From Lewinellaceae bacterium (GTDB lineage: Bacteria > Bacteroidota > Bacteroidia > Chitinophagales > Saprospiraceae): a stretch of DNA of 64,000 bases. Shown in pieces: positions 25,158-33,124 of the stretch. A program made the position numbers and the translations under genes. The DNA lies in assembly GCA_020636255.1 (NCBI GenBank), contig JACJYE010000003.1:310001-374000 (forward strand), in the 5' to 3' direction. The notes under the pieces were generated by a model. It was not told where the DNA came from. It worked only from the letters and a program-made list of their open reading frames with translations, and searched no databases. The stretch's first letter is position 1, and each line of letters begins with the position of its first letter.

Positions 25158-25808
25158 TTATTCCACCACGTAAAAACAATACCCCCCGAATTTATAAAAC
25201 AGATCTTCCGGATCTGATAGAATCCAGGCATTATAGTGCGGGTCGGGGCTGTCAGACAACAGGCCGATGTTGTTGTCGGAGCCGCCGTTAAGGGTGACCC
25301 GGGCGCTTGCTTTGGTGTGCTTACACTTTTTGCCTGGAAAATCCTGCCATTCATCCACCGGGTATAATGCAGATCCCTGCTCCAGGTAATACAGTCCCGG
25401 CTCCTTGGGAACCAGCTTGAACGCCAACGAATAAAGCCCGTTTTCGTAGTTGTACTGTCCCAGCAGTTCTTCCCCAACTCTTTGGTAACTATATTCAGGT
25501 GAAATGAATGCTTCGAAAAATTGCAAGCCATCGTCAATTGCCGGGAAGGTGTCGATTTTATACATACCAGTTCCTGGATGAAACCTGAAATTCACCAGGC
25601 TATATGTCCTCTGGGTTTTGACTTCAAATACCTCATCACTAAAGGAAGAAGAAATCCGGATGGTGTCCCCAACTCTAAAGGTGTCCTTCGCAGGAGATAA
25701 GTTTGCCAAAAGTTCAAATTCATATTGGCCGGGGAAATTACACTCTTTATTCATGCAGCCCTGGCATAAGAAGCCAAAAATTAAAGCGAGGAATAGATAA
25801 TTGGACAT
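25158..25808 (-). CDS. hypothetical lipoprotein
   Basis: The protein has 216 residues from ATG 25808. The start is chosen because it places the lipobox (ALIFGFLCQGCMNKE) at a normal distance, whereas a longer frame to 25856 adds 16 residues without a signal. The mature part is rich in aromatic and acidic residues (VGDTIRISSSFSDEVFEV) with a late Cys (FGGYCFYVVE), suggesting an extracytoplasmic beta fold. No family was recognised. It lies downstream of the broken peptidase gene, separated by a strong hairpin. The codon usage is more AT-rich than in neighbours, hinting at later acquisition. Confidence 0.6.
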   Translation of the reverse strand: MSNYLFLALIFGFLCQGCMNKECNFPGQYEFELLANLSPAKDTFRVGDTIRISSSFSDEVFEVKTQRTYSLVNFRFHPGTGMYKIDTFPAIDDGLQFFEAFISPEYSYQRVGEELLGQYNYENGLYSLAFKLVPKEPGLYYLEQGSALYPVDEWQDFPGKKCKHTKASARVTLNGGSDNNIGLLSDSPDPHYNAWILSDPEDLFYKFGGYCFYVVE

Positions 25809-25825
25809 AGCTAATATTTTTTGGC

Positions 25826-25870
25826 CACTTCCAAAGCCATTCCACGCATGCGCCAATGGCTTTGGAAGTG
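25826..25870. other. perfect 16-bp hairpin between two minus-strand genes
   Basis: CACTTCCAAAGCCATT (25826-25841) and AATGGCTTTGGAAGTG (25855-25870) are exact complements around a 13-nt loop. On the minus strand it follows the broken peptidase gene by 15 bp and precedes the lipoprotein start by 17 bp. No T-run follows on the minus strand. It could end the upstream message or shape the leader of the downstream one. Confidence 0.6.
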
Positions 25871-25885
25871 AACGTTGAAGTTTTT

Positions 25886-27160
25886 CTAATAGCTGTTAAA
25901 TAAATCGTCGATTCCCTGGGCGGTATTCCCGGGCACAGATGGGAGCAGAACATCGACTATCCTGTCTCGGTACACTTCGATATTACTAACCTGTGGCGTT
26001 AATACTGAGAAAAGCTGGCTATTGGAAAAACCGCTAACATTATCCACTATCGGGCCACACTGCGGCGGCCTGGTGCGGTCACAGGCATTTGCATCTAAAA
26101 CATTAGCAACATCTATCAGGCCATGGTGCAATCCGATAGGAACATGGTCGGTGGTATCATTTCTCGTTGTTTCTAATCTTCGTTCCCAATCGCCAAAAAT
26201 TGAATTATTCCCCAAATACCGCCTGTGAGTATATGTTTCCCCAATATGCTCCGCCCATGACTCGCAAATGGAAATCCGCCCCGCATCCTGGCTGTTTTCA
26301 TCGCCCCAGCCGTCGGCGCCGATCTCCGCTGTCGCTAAAAGCATCCAGTAATCTGGGCCAACATTGGTAAAGTGGGAGGCATGGGCTAATTCGTGATATA
26401 TCGTGGTCCTTAATTCATCAGATTCTTCATCTTCTACCCCAATCATCATATCGGGTATTACAGGATAAATCAGGTCATAGTTGGAAGTCCCTAAAACGTG
26501 CCACGCTAAAAATTTAAAAAAGTTGGCCTGTAGCAATCCCAATTCCATAGCGGCATAGACTCTTACCGGCCCCAGCTCCTTTTTCATGAGTGCAAATCCA
26601 TCTCCTCTGTCACTTGTCAGATACATATCCAGGTTGGGCGGCGCCGCAATACCATCCGCCTGTGCCTGGCCCCGGAACTCCGCCAGGGCATTGAGCGTGC
26701 TGGCCGCCGCCCAGCCGCGGTGGGCATTGGAGCCCTGGTTTACCCAGGGTTCATAGGTGACGTTGATGTTGTTGTATACTCCTCCACCCAACTGTCCGAT
26801 GTAATCGGTAATGGGCAGCACGGCGCGCCATATTTGCACCGTATTGCCGATAAAACCCCGCAACTTTGCATCTTTATTCTTGAACTGCACTCACATATAC
26901 GCCTTGCCCGATTCCCGGTGCCCGTCTATGCGCCAGCAACCGGATTCCGTCGTCTGCGCCGTTTTGATGCCCAGCCAACCGTCCCACCAGATCACTTTTG
27001 CATCGTTCACCCCTTCCAGTAAGCGTTCCATAGGCATATCAGGATTAGGCAAGCGCGTATCCCTCACCCGTATGCATCCGCCCGGCGTCCTCGGGGAAGG
27101 GAGCGTACAGCCGCAGTCATTAGTGGGCAGGCCGCCGCCATCATCATCCCATTCCAGGCA
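25886..27160 (-). pseudogene. zinc-metallopeptidase-like gene interrupted by an in-frame TGA
   Basis: The downstream part (25886-26890) encodes 334 residues with a gluzincin-type motif HELAH (TTIYHELAHASHF) and a Glu-containing second region (SICESWAEHIGE) fitting a third zinc ligand. The upstream part (26894-27160) continues the same frame for 89 codons with protein-like sequence (NDAKVIWWDGWLGIKTAQTT, HRESGKAYM). The two are separated only by TGA at 26893-26891, where a Trp codon (TGG) would restore the frame. A TAG at 27163-27161 closes the upstream end, and no start or signal peptide is visible there, so the true 5' end is also damaged. A GTG at 26890 could start a truncated product. Confidence 0.6.
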
Positions 27161-27315
27161 CTAAGGCCGGGCCGTGTTTGTCAGAAAATAATCTTGTCTT
27201 GTGTTGTTCATTAGAAGAGCCGCAAGGCGCGTCATACAATGGCAAGGTAAGGGGATTGGGTGAAAATGGCAAGGGATTTGAACCTGTAACGCTCCCAAAA
27301 TTCCGCACCCTTCCA

Positions 27316-27981
27316 CTACCTCCCCGCCCGTTCTATAACAAAAAACAGCTCCTCTCCCAGCCGATGCTGCAAACCCACATCATCAGGCCGGAACGACGGG
27401 CCTGCTTCCAGTAAAAGCCCGGAAACCGCCACCCCTTCCACCTTGCCGGCAGCCTCGTTTATAGCGTTCCGATAGCCTGCAGCATGAGCAGAGGGCAACA
27501 CCAAAACCGACGCCTGCGGATAGCTGGACCGAATCGCCTGGAGCAATTTAAGCACATCGCGGCCGAACGCGCCAGGGCCGGTGCCCCGGGCCTCATCGGA
27601 CTGGCCGGCCTCGATAATGGCCCGTTGAAGTGGCTGTGCGAGCAGTACAGGCAGGCGCTCCAGAGCCCCCGCAACGGTCTCGCCGCTGATACTGGCGTTG
27701 AACACCCGCAATGGCGTTCCCGAACCATCCAGCCGGTTTTGTAGTATTGCTGCATAGGAAGCTTCAGGGGCCAGGCCTCTGGCCGCCGAAATAGCGCCGC
27801 CAAGCACGAGCAAAACGGGGCTGGTATCTACTTTTGCCGGCAAAACAGCCTGCTTCTGAAGCTCCGATACGGCAGCCTCCCCGCTTTTATGGCCGCTTTC
27901 AGGGCCTGAATCGCCTGGGCCGCCACTACATGCAGCGGCCATAAAGGCCAGAAACAGAGCGGTGTTCATTCTAATCATCAT
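27316..27981 (-). CDS. TesA-like SGNH-fold lipoprotein lacking catalytic residues (pseudoenzyme)
   Basis: The protein has 221 residues with a lipobox (LAFMAAACSG). It follows the TesA/arylesterase template closely: NASISGETVAGALERLP is the canonical NxGxSGxTxxGxxxRLP block. The catalytic positions have changed. GDSL reads GGAI at residues 61-64, so the nucleophile Ser is Ala63. The GxND block reads GQSD (Asn to Ser128). The Asp-x-x-His block reads VGLQH. It is expected to be non-hydrolytic, possibly lipid- or peptidoglycan-binding. The chosen start overlaps the end of queG by 11 bp; an ATG at 27969 would avoid the overlap but would remove the only basic residue before the hydrophobic core. 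Confidence 0.75.
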   Translation of the reverse strand: MMIRMNTALFLAFMAAACSGGPGDSGPESGHKSGEAAVSELQKQAVLPAKVDTSPVLLVLGGAISAARGLAPEASYAAILQNRLDGSGTPLRVFNASISGETVAGALERLPVLLAQPLQRAIIEAGQSDEARGTGPGAFGRDVLKLLQAIRSSYPQASVLVLPSAHAAGYRNAINEAAGKVEGVAVSGLLLEAGPSFRPDDVGLQHRLGEELFFVIERAGR

Positions 27982-28921
27982 GCTGGCCGTTTTCTTTTTT
28001 CAAAAAAGCGATATTGCGCTTAAGCCCCTCGTATTTCGTGCGCTTCACCGCCGAATGGCGAAACAACTCCTGAAACACCTCTTCCGTGATCTCTTCCCAT
28101 TCATGGCGCTTCATGGCCAGCAATGCTTCGCCGGGTTCGAAGGCCGGCTCCTCATGAGGCTTGGAAAAGCGGTTCCAGGGGCAAACCTCCTGGCAAATAT
28201 CGCAGCCGAACATCCAGTTCCCGAACTTGCCGCGGTATTCCTCAGGGATGGCCTCTTTCAGTTCTATGGTGAAATAGGAAATGCACTTGCTGCCGTCCAG
28301 GATATACCCTTCAGAAGCGATGGCATCCGTAGGGCAGGCGTCGATGCAGCGGCGGCAGCTGCCACAGTGATCCTTGATCGGCCCATCGTATTCCAGCTCC
28401 AGGGAAATGATGATCTCGGCCAGGAAAAAGTACGACCCTGCACGGGGGTGGATGAGCAAAGTGTTCTTGCCTACCCATCCGATGCCACTGCGCCGCGCCC
28501 AGTCGCGCTCCAGCACAGGAGCGGAGTCGACGAATACCCGGCCTTCAACCGCGCCGGCCTTTTCCCTGATGAAATGCAGCAAGCTCTTCAGCTTCCGCTT
28601 AACGACGAAGTGGTAGTCTTCCCCGTAAGCGTATCTGGAGATCCTGGGAGCTTCCGCATCCCGTTGCTGCTTTTCCGTATAGTAGTTGTACATCAGGCTG
28701 ACCACCGACCTGGCGCCGGGCACGAGTTGGGTGGGGTCGGTGCGTTTGTCGAAGTGGTTGGCCAGATAGCCCATCTGCCCGTGCATGCCCTGGTTGAGCC
28801 AGGCCTCCAGGCGGCGGGCCTCCTCGTCCATCTTTTCCGCTTTGGCAATACCTACGAAACTGAAACCCAGCCGGTAGGCTTCTTCCTTGATGAGATGGGT
28901 TATGGCAGACGGATCAGGCAC
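27971..28921 (-). CDS. queG: epoxyqueuosine reductase
   Basis: This 316-residue enzyme performs the last step of queuosine synthesis, reducing epoxyqueuosine in tRNA with cobalamin and two [4Fe-4S] clusters. The cluster motifs are CGSCRRCIDACPTDA and CDICQEVCPWN. The N-terminal cobalamin-binding region contains MYNYYTEKQQ and SRYAYGEDYHFVVKRKLK, and the substrate region VDSAPVLERDWARRSGIGWV. Length and motif order are normal. It is translated ahead of the TesA-like gene with an 11-bp overlap and is divergent from tonB across 225 bp. Confidence 0.95.
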   Translation of the reverse strand: MPDPSAITHLIKEEAYRLGFSFVGIAKAEKMDEEARRLEAWLNQGMHGQMGYLANHFDKRTDPTQLVPGARSVVSLMYNYYTEKQQRDAEAPRISRYAYGEDYHFVVKRKLKSLLHFIREKAGAVEGRVFVDSAPVLERDWARRSGIGWVGKNTLLIHPRAGSYFFLAEIIISLELEYDGPIKDHCGSCRRCIDACPTDAIASEGYILDGSKCISYFTIELKEAIPEEYRGKFGNWMFGCDICQEVCPWNRFSKPHEEPAFEPGEALLAMKRHEWEEITEEVFQELFRHSAVKRTKYEGLKRNIAFLKKENGQHDD

Positions 28922-29146
28922 AAGTGGGTGTTGATTGTTGATTGTTGAACACTCAATGCAGGGTGTAAGTTAAGCACATAAGGGCATTTAAGAGCTTATC
29001 GTTTGATGATTACTCAACTTTCAACCGGTACTGATAAAAGTCACTTTCCGCGGTGGCTAATGTCATTTGGAATCCATACTGCAGTTCGCAATTTTGATAG
29101 TGAGAAAAAAATTCGTTAACGCCCACGGGTACAAAACTCCTCACTC

Positions 29147-30088
29147 ATGAACCCTAATTTTGCAATAACAGGCACCGCATTGATTACTGGCGTGGGGATC
29201 ATGGTTGGTTTAGTGCTGGTCCTCATTTTCGCAGGGCGGTCTTATTTTTCCAAAAAAGTAGGTGCCGGCCTCACTGAAAAGTATAAAGGCAAGCATTGGA
29301 GCTCGCCGCTTGAAGCACGCAACAAGTACCCGGAAGTAGACGTATTCCTTTATTCCAAACTCTTCTGGCGCCTCAGCCTCGTCATCGCACTGGCGTTGAT
29401 GATCGCGGCGTTCAACTGGACGATTTTCGAAAAGGAAGTTTACATTCCGGATGATGCATTAGCACTGGACCACGATATCGAGATCGAGGTGCCGCGTAGC
29501 GCAGAACCTCCTCCTCCTCCTCCCCCACCTCCGCCGCCAACCTTTGAAGCCGTGGCTGACGTGGAACTGATCGATGAAGAAGAGGTCGAGTTCGTAGACC
29601 AATCGGTAGACGCCAACACTTATGTAGAAGCGCCGGTCTATCAGGATACGAAAAAAGCGGCCCCTCCTCCTCCCCCTCCTCCTCCTCCTCCTCCTCCCAA
29701 AGAGGATGTAGAAGAGATCTTTAAAGTGGTGGAAGAAATGCCGCGTTTCCCCGGCTGTGAAGATATGGTCGCTTCCGCTGAAGAAAAGCGCATGTGCGCC
29801 AACAAAAAGATGCTGGAATTCATCTACGAAAATATCCGCTACCCGGCCGTCGCCCGCGATAATGGTATCGAAGGTACCGTTGTAGTAAGCTTCGTAGTCG
29901 ACCGCCAGGGTTACATCAAGGATGCGCAGGTGGTGCGCGATATCGGCGGTGGCTGTGGTGGCGAAGCACTGCGCGTTGTCAACATGATGAACGATATGCC
30001 GTTGCGATGGGCTCCCGGCAAACAACGCGGGCGCGCCGTGAAGGTGCTCTTCAACCTGCCGGTGAAGTTCAAACTGGAAGTGAATTAA
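29147..30088 (+). CDS. tonB: TonB-family energy transducer
   Basis: The protein has 313 residues. One membrane span is seen near residues 8-28 and a second hydrophobic stretch near 75-95 (SLVIALALMIAAFNWTIF), followed by a periplasmic linker. The linker has two pure polyproline runs, of 11 and 12 residues, flanking an acidic Glu/Asp/Val section. The C-terminal TonB domain (about 205-313) has FIYENIRYPAVARDNGIEG, VVVSFVVDRQGYIKDAQVVR and LRWAPGKQRGRAVKVLFNLP. It transmits proton-motive energy to TonB-dependent receptors such as that at 38.3-40.4 kb. No exbB/exbD genes are adjacent. A strong terminator follows. Confidence 0.92.
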   Translation: MNPNFAITGTALITGVGIMVGLVLVLIFAGRSYFSKKVGAGLTEKYKGKHWSSPLEARNKYPEVDVFLYSKLFWRLSLVIALALMIAAFNWTIFEKEVYIPDDALALDHDIEIEVPRSAEPPPPPPPPPPPTFEAVADVELIDEEEVEFVDQSVDANTYVEAPVYQDTKKAAPPPPPPPPPPPPKEDVEEIFKVVEEMPRFPGCEDMVASAEEKRMCANKKMLEFIYENIRYPAVARDNGIEGTVVVSFVVDRQGYIKDAQVVRDIGGGCGGEALRVVNMMNDMPLRWAPGKQRGRAVKVLFNLPVKFKLEVN

Positions 30089-30158
30089 ATAGCAAATAAG
30101 CCCCCCTTAGATGCACCCGCAGGCTCTGGCTGAACAGGCCGGCAAAATGCGGGTAAAA

Positions 30159-30196
30159 AACCAGGCTCCCGTTAACTCGGGAGCCTGGTTCGCTTT
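30159..30196 (+). terminator. terminator of tonB
   Basis: AACCAGGCTCCC (30159-30170) pairs perfectly with GGGAGCCTGGTT (30179-30190) over an 8-nt loop and is followed by CGCTTTT. The A-run before it makes it plausible in both directions between the convergent tonB and dps genes. Confidence 0.75.
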
Positions 30197-30221
30197 TGGA
30201 CAGCTACGTTCACTTTCCGGT

Positions 30222-30258
30222 AAAAAAACAAGGCCCTGCACGTTGAATGCAGGGCCTT
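30222..30258 (-). terminator. terminator of dps
   Basis: On the minus strand AAGGCCCTGCA (30258-30248) pairs with TGCAGGGCCTT (30240-30230) and is followed by a T-rich run (TGTTTTTTTA). It lies 14 bp beyond the dps stop. Confidence 0.85.
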
Positions 30259-30272
30259 GGGCTGGTGCTGTT

Positions 30273-30782
30273 CTATCCCAAATGGGCGCGCACCATCCAT
30301 GCAAATTTTTCGTGTGCTTCCATCAGGCCGATCAGAAAGTCCTGCGTACCGTTATCCCCTGCTTTTTCTCCTACTGCTTCCTGATCTTCGCGCAGCGACC
30401 GGATAATAGCCTCGTGGTCGTTCAGGATGTTTTCCAGCATCTGCCTGGCATTGCCATTGAAATGCCCTGTCTCTTCCAGGCGCGACAGTTCCCTGAACGC
30501 CGCCATCGAGCCAGGTGCGAAAGCCCCCAGGCTCCGGATGCGCTCGGCAGTGTCATCGATAAAGGTGGATACGGCCTCGTATTGCTCTGCAAAGAAGGCA
30601 TGTAAGGGTTGAAAGCTCATGCCCGTTACGTTCCAGTGGTAGTTGCGCAGTTTGACGTACAACACATGTTCATCAGCCAGCAATTTCTGGAGAATGTCCG
30701 TAACAAGGCCCAGGCCCTCCTGTTCTATGCCGATATTTACATCTACTTTGTCTGTGGCCATATAGTCCGTTGCGATACTCAT
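30273..30782 (-). CDS. dps: Dps-family ferritin-like DNA-protection protein
   Basis: The protein has 169 residues. The Dps ferroxidase motifs are present: YHWNVTGMSFQPLHAFF with the two histidines of the inter-subunit site, then the Asp/Glu helix FIDDTAERIRSLG. The NDHEAIIRSLRED helix and a C-terminal EAHEKFAWMVRAHL match the four-helix bundle. Dps dodecamers oxidise Fe(II) with H2O2 and protect DNA in stationary phase. The gene is monocistronic, with its own terminator. Confidence 0.94.
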   Translation of the reverse strand: MSIATDYMATDKVDVNIGIEQEGLGLVTDILQKLLADEHVLYVKLRNYHWNVTGMSFQPLHAFFAEQYEAVSTFIDDTAERIRSLGAFAPGSMAAFRELSRLEETGHFNGNARQMLENILNDHEAIIRSLREDQEAVGEKAGDNGTQDFLIGLMEAHEKFAWMVRAHLG

Positions 30783-30881
30783 AATTGATGTTTTTTTGGT
30801 TTGCTTTACAAGAAATATAACAGGAAAAAAGGGAGTGGGGTTTATAACACCAGAGAATCATTTGAAATACCGGAGCAGCCT

Positions 30882-30906
30882 CTAAGTAGTGTTCAAAAAA
30901 CAAGTT
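30882..30906. repeat. short dispersed repeat, copy 1
   Basis: A 25-bp stretch including TGTTCAAAAAACAAGTT matches 42216-42240 at 23 of 25 positions. It lies between dps and the fadB-like gene, 12 bp beyond the stop of the latter. Confidence 0.55.
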
Positions 30907-30918
30907 GCCGCTTTGCAT

Positions 30919-33042
30919 TTAGGCGATCTTTTCAGGCTCCAGTTTCGACAACAGCCTGGGGGCCTTAAACCGCTGGCCGTACTGCTCTTCCAGTTTTTTA
31001 CACTCCTCCATAAAAGCATCGGCCCCGAAATCATGGATGAACTGTATAACGCCGCCCTTGAACGCCGGGAACCCCCAGCCGTAGATGCTGCCCAGGTTGG
31101 CCGCTGCTACCGAGTGTATGACCTTTTCCTGCATACACCAGACGGCTTCCAGCACCTGAGCGAATAAAAACCGGTTCACCAGCCCCTTCTGTTCGTAATG
31201 TTCGATCGCAGGAGGAAAGTGCGCTTCCAGCCCAGGCCAAAGGGCAAGGCGGGTATCCCCTTCATAATCGTAAAAGCCTGCGCGTTTTTGCTGCCCCGGG
31301 CGCTGCAGCTCTTCCAGCATGGTCTTCAGGACGCTCACAGCGGGGTGCTGCACATATTTGGCGCCATAGTGTTCGGCGGCCTGGTTTTCATACCGGAGCA
31401 CCATATTAAGGCCCAGGCTGTCGGCCAGGGCCAGGGCGCCCAGCGGCATGCCGGCCTGGCGGCCGAGGTTCTCGATCAGGGCAGGCGGGTACCCCTCCTG
31501 CAGCATCGTAATACCTTCCAGAATATAGGTGTTCTGAACGCGGGCGGCGAAAAAGCCCCAATCGTCTTTGACGACAATAGGGGTTTTGCGTATGGCGCGC
31601 ACAAAATCAAAGGCCCTGGCCACGGTTTCATCCGAGGTCTTGGCGCCACGTACGATCTCGACCAGCGGCACCTCTTCGGCAGGGGGAAAGAAATGCAGGC
31701 CGACGTAATTCTCGGGCCGCAGCGAGGCCTCGGCAAGTTTCGTGATGGGGATGGAGATCGTGTTGCTGGCGAAAAGGGAATAGTCATCTGTAAATTCTTC
31801 CGCTTCCCGCATCACTTTTTGTTTGACCATCCGGTTCTCAAAAACGGCCTCTATGACCAGGTCGCATTCCTCGAACTCGCGGGAGCTCTCCGTGGTATGG
31901 ATGCGGCGCAGCATATCTTCTCCCTCCGTTTTCGTTTTTCTGCCTTCGGCAACCCATTCTTCCAGCCGCTGGCGTACATACTCCCGCCCTCTTTCAGCAA
32001 TGGGCTTGGAAACATCCTTCAACACCACCGAAAGGCCGTGGCTCAGACAGGCCAGGGCAATACCGGACCCCATGCGCCCGGCGCCGATGACCCCTACCTT
32101 CCGCGGACGGAATTTGCCGAAACCCTTCGGCCGGTTCCCTCCTTCCTTGATGAAGTTGTAGTCTACCCAAAAAGCTTTGATCATGTTATTACAGGCCTGG
32201 CTGCGCAACAGGCCGGTATAATAACGGCTCTCGATGCGGGAAGCCGTATCGAAGTCTACTCTCGAACCTTCAGCCAGTATGCTGAGTATGGCCTGCAGGG
32301 CCGGATAGTTGTTCTGCGTCTGCCGGGCAAGCATGGCGGCCAGCATCTGGATATGGGTGGCCACGGTATGGCTGCGCGCCGTTCCGCCAGGGATGCTGCA
32401 ATTGGCGCGGTCCCAGGGGCGTCGGCCTTCCTTGTTTTGCAACAGCCAGGCACGGGCCTTGTCCAGCATTTCCCGGGGGGAGCTGGCCAGTTCGTCGACC
32501 AGGCCGGCCTGTAGCGCCTCCTGCGGGGTATAACGCCTGCCGGAACTGAGGATCGGCCAGGTTTTTTCAATGCCCATAAGCCACATCAAACGCACAATAC
32601 CGCCGCTGCCCGGGATGAGCCCAAGCTGTACTTCCGGGAACCCCAGCCACACCTTGGGGCCGGAAAGTGCGATGCGGTGGTGACAGGCCAGGGCAAGCTC
32701 GAAACCCGTGCCCAACGCTGCGCCATTGATGGCGGCAACCACCGGTATGCCGGGCCGCTCCAGGTCGCGCAGTATGCCCTTGAGCTTTTCGGCAAAATGA
32801 AAAATTTCTTCCGGGCTGCCGGGCCGGTACAGGTACTCCAGGTCGCCTCCCGCCAGGAAGCTCTTCTTGGCGGAAGTAATAATAACGCCGCGCAACAACC
32901 CCTTTTCCTTTTCCCCCTTCAGGTGTTCGATCACCGGCACAAAGGCCTCCGCTATTTCGTGGTTGATGACGTTGACGCTACGGCCACCCATGTCGAGCGT
33001 GAGTGTGACGATGTTGTCGGTATCTTTTTTATATCGGATCAT
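30919..33042 (-). CDS. FadB/FadJ-type enoyl-CoA hydratase / 3-hydroxyacyl-CoA dehydrogenase
   Basis: This 707-residue bifunctional beta-oxidation enzyme has a crotonase domain at about residues 10-190, with both catalytic Glu positions present (GTGFELALACHH, WLGFPEVQLGLIPGSGG). The dehydrogenase domain begins with the NAD+ fold KVGVIGAGRMGSGIALACLS near residue 315 and carries the catalytic His in YVGLHFFPPAEEVPLVEIV. Two C-terminal 3HCDH helical domains follow. One departure is WGFFAARVQ where GFxxNR is usual. It is encoded 82 bp downstream of the thiolase, so the pair looks like a fadAB-type operon, but the thiolase partner has an abnormal active site. Confidence 0.92.
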   Translation of the reverse strand: MIRYKKDTDNIVTLTLDMGGRSVNVINHEIAEAFVPVIEHLKGEKEKGLLRGVIITSAKKSFLAGGDLEYLYRPGSPEEIFHFAEKLKGILRDLERPGIPVVAAINGAALGTGFELALACHHRIALSGPKVWLGFPEVQLGLIPGSGGIVRLMWLMGIEKTWPILSSGRRYTPQEALQAGLVDELASSPREMLDKARAWLLQNKEGRRPWDRANCSIPGGTARSHTVATHIQMLAAMLARQTQNNYPALQAILSILAEGSRVDFDTASRIESRYYTGLLRSQACNNMIKAFWVDYNFIKEGGNRPKGFGKFRPRKVGVIGAGRMGSGIALACLSHGLSVVLKDVSKPIAERGREYVRQRLEEWVAEGRKTKTEGEDMLRRIHTTESSREFEECDLVIEAVFENRMVKQKVMREAEEFTDDYSLFASNTISIPITKLAEASLRPENYVGLHFFPPAEEVPLVEIVRGAKTSDETVARAFDFVRAIRKTPIVVKDDWGFFAARVQNTYILEGITMLQEGYPPALIENLGRQAGMPLGALALADSLGLNMVLRYENQAAEHYGAKYVQHPAVSVLKTMLEELQRPGQQKRAGFYDYEGDTRLALWPGLEAHFPPAIEHYEQKGLVNRFLFAQVLEAVWCMQEKVIHSVAAANLGSIYGWGFPAFKGGVIQFIHDFGADAFMEECKKLEEQYGQRFKAPRLLSKLEPEKIA

Positions 33043-33076
33043 AAGCCTTTGATGTATTCGCGATACTAATCCGTTT

Positions 33077-33124
33077 AGAGCTTGTTTGGAGGCCGTTTTT
33101 GATAGCGAAAAGGCTGGCAGCTCT
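33077..33124. repeat. inverted-repeat family member between thiolase and fadB-like genes
   Basis: The arm AGAGCTTGTTTGGAGGCC (33077-33094) is exact. It is followed by the family's GATAGCGAAAA core and a degraded right side ending AGCTCT at the thiolase stop codon. It lies inside the operon and could form a partial hairpin in the mRNA. Confidence 0.6.

Noticed and set aside
26891..26893. Selenocysteine at the in-frame TGA of the peptidase-like gene
   Set aside because: The context (AYM-TGA-VQF) does not resemble a redox site, and no SECIS-like stem was seen after the codon. A nonsense mutation is simpler.
27255..27300. A tRNA-like stretch on the minus strand (AGGTTCAAATCCC)
   Set aside because: The T-loop resembles a tRNA, but the T-stem has an A-C mismatch and no acceptor, D-arm or anticodon arm could be built around it.
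27245..27318. Readthrough of the TesA-like stop: the frame continues for about 24 codons with protein-like sequence
   Set aside because: The protein already ends at a typical SGNH C-terminus and no readthrough signal was seen. Chance open frame is likelier.
28931..28951. Three tandem 7-bp units (TTGATTG) ahead of queG
   Set aside because: The repeat is too short and imperfect to count as a defined element; it is not CRISPR-like and has no spacers.
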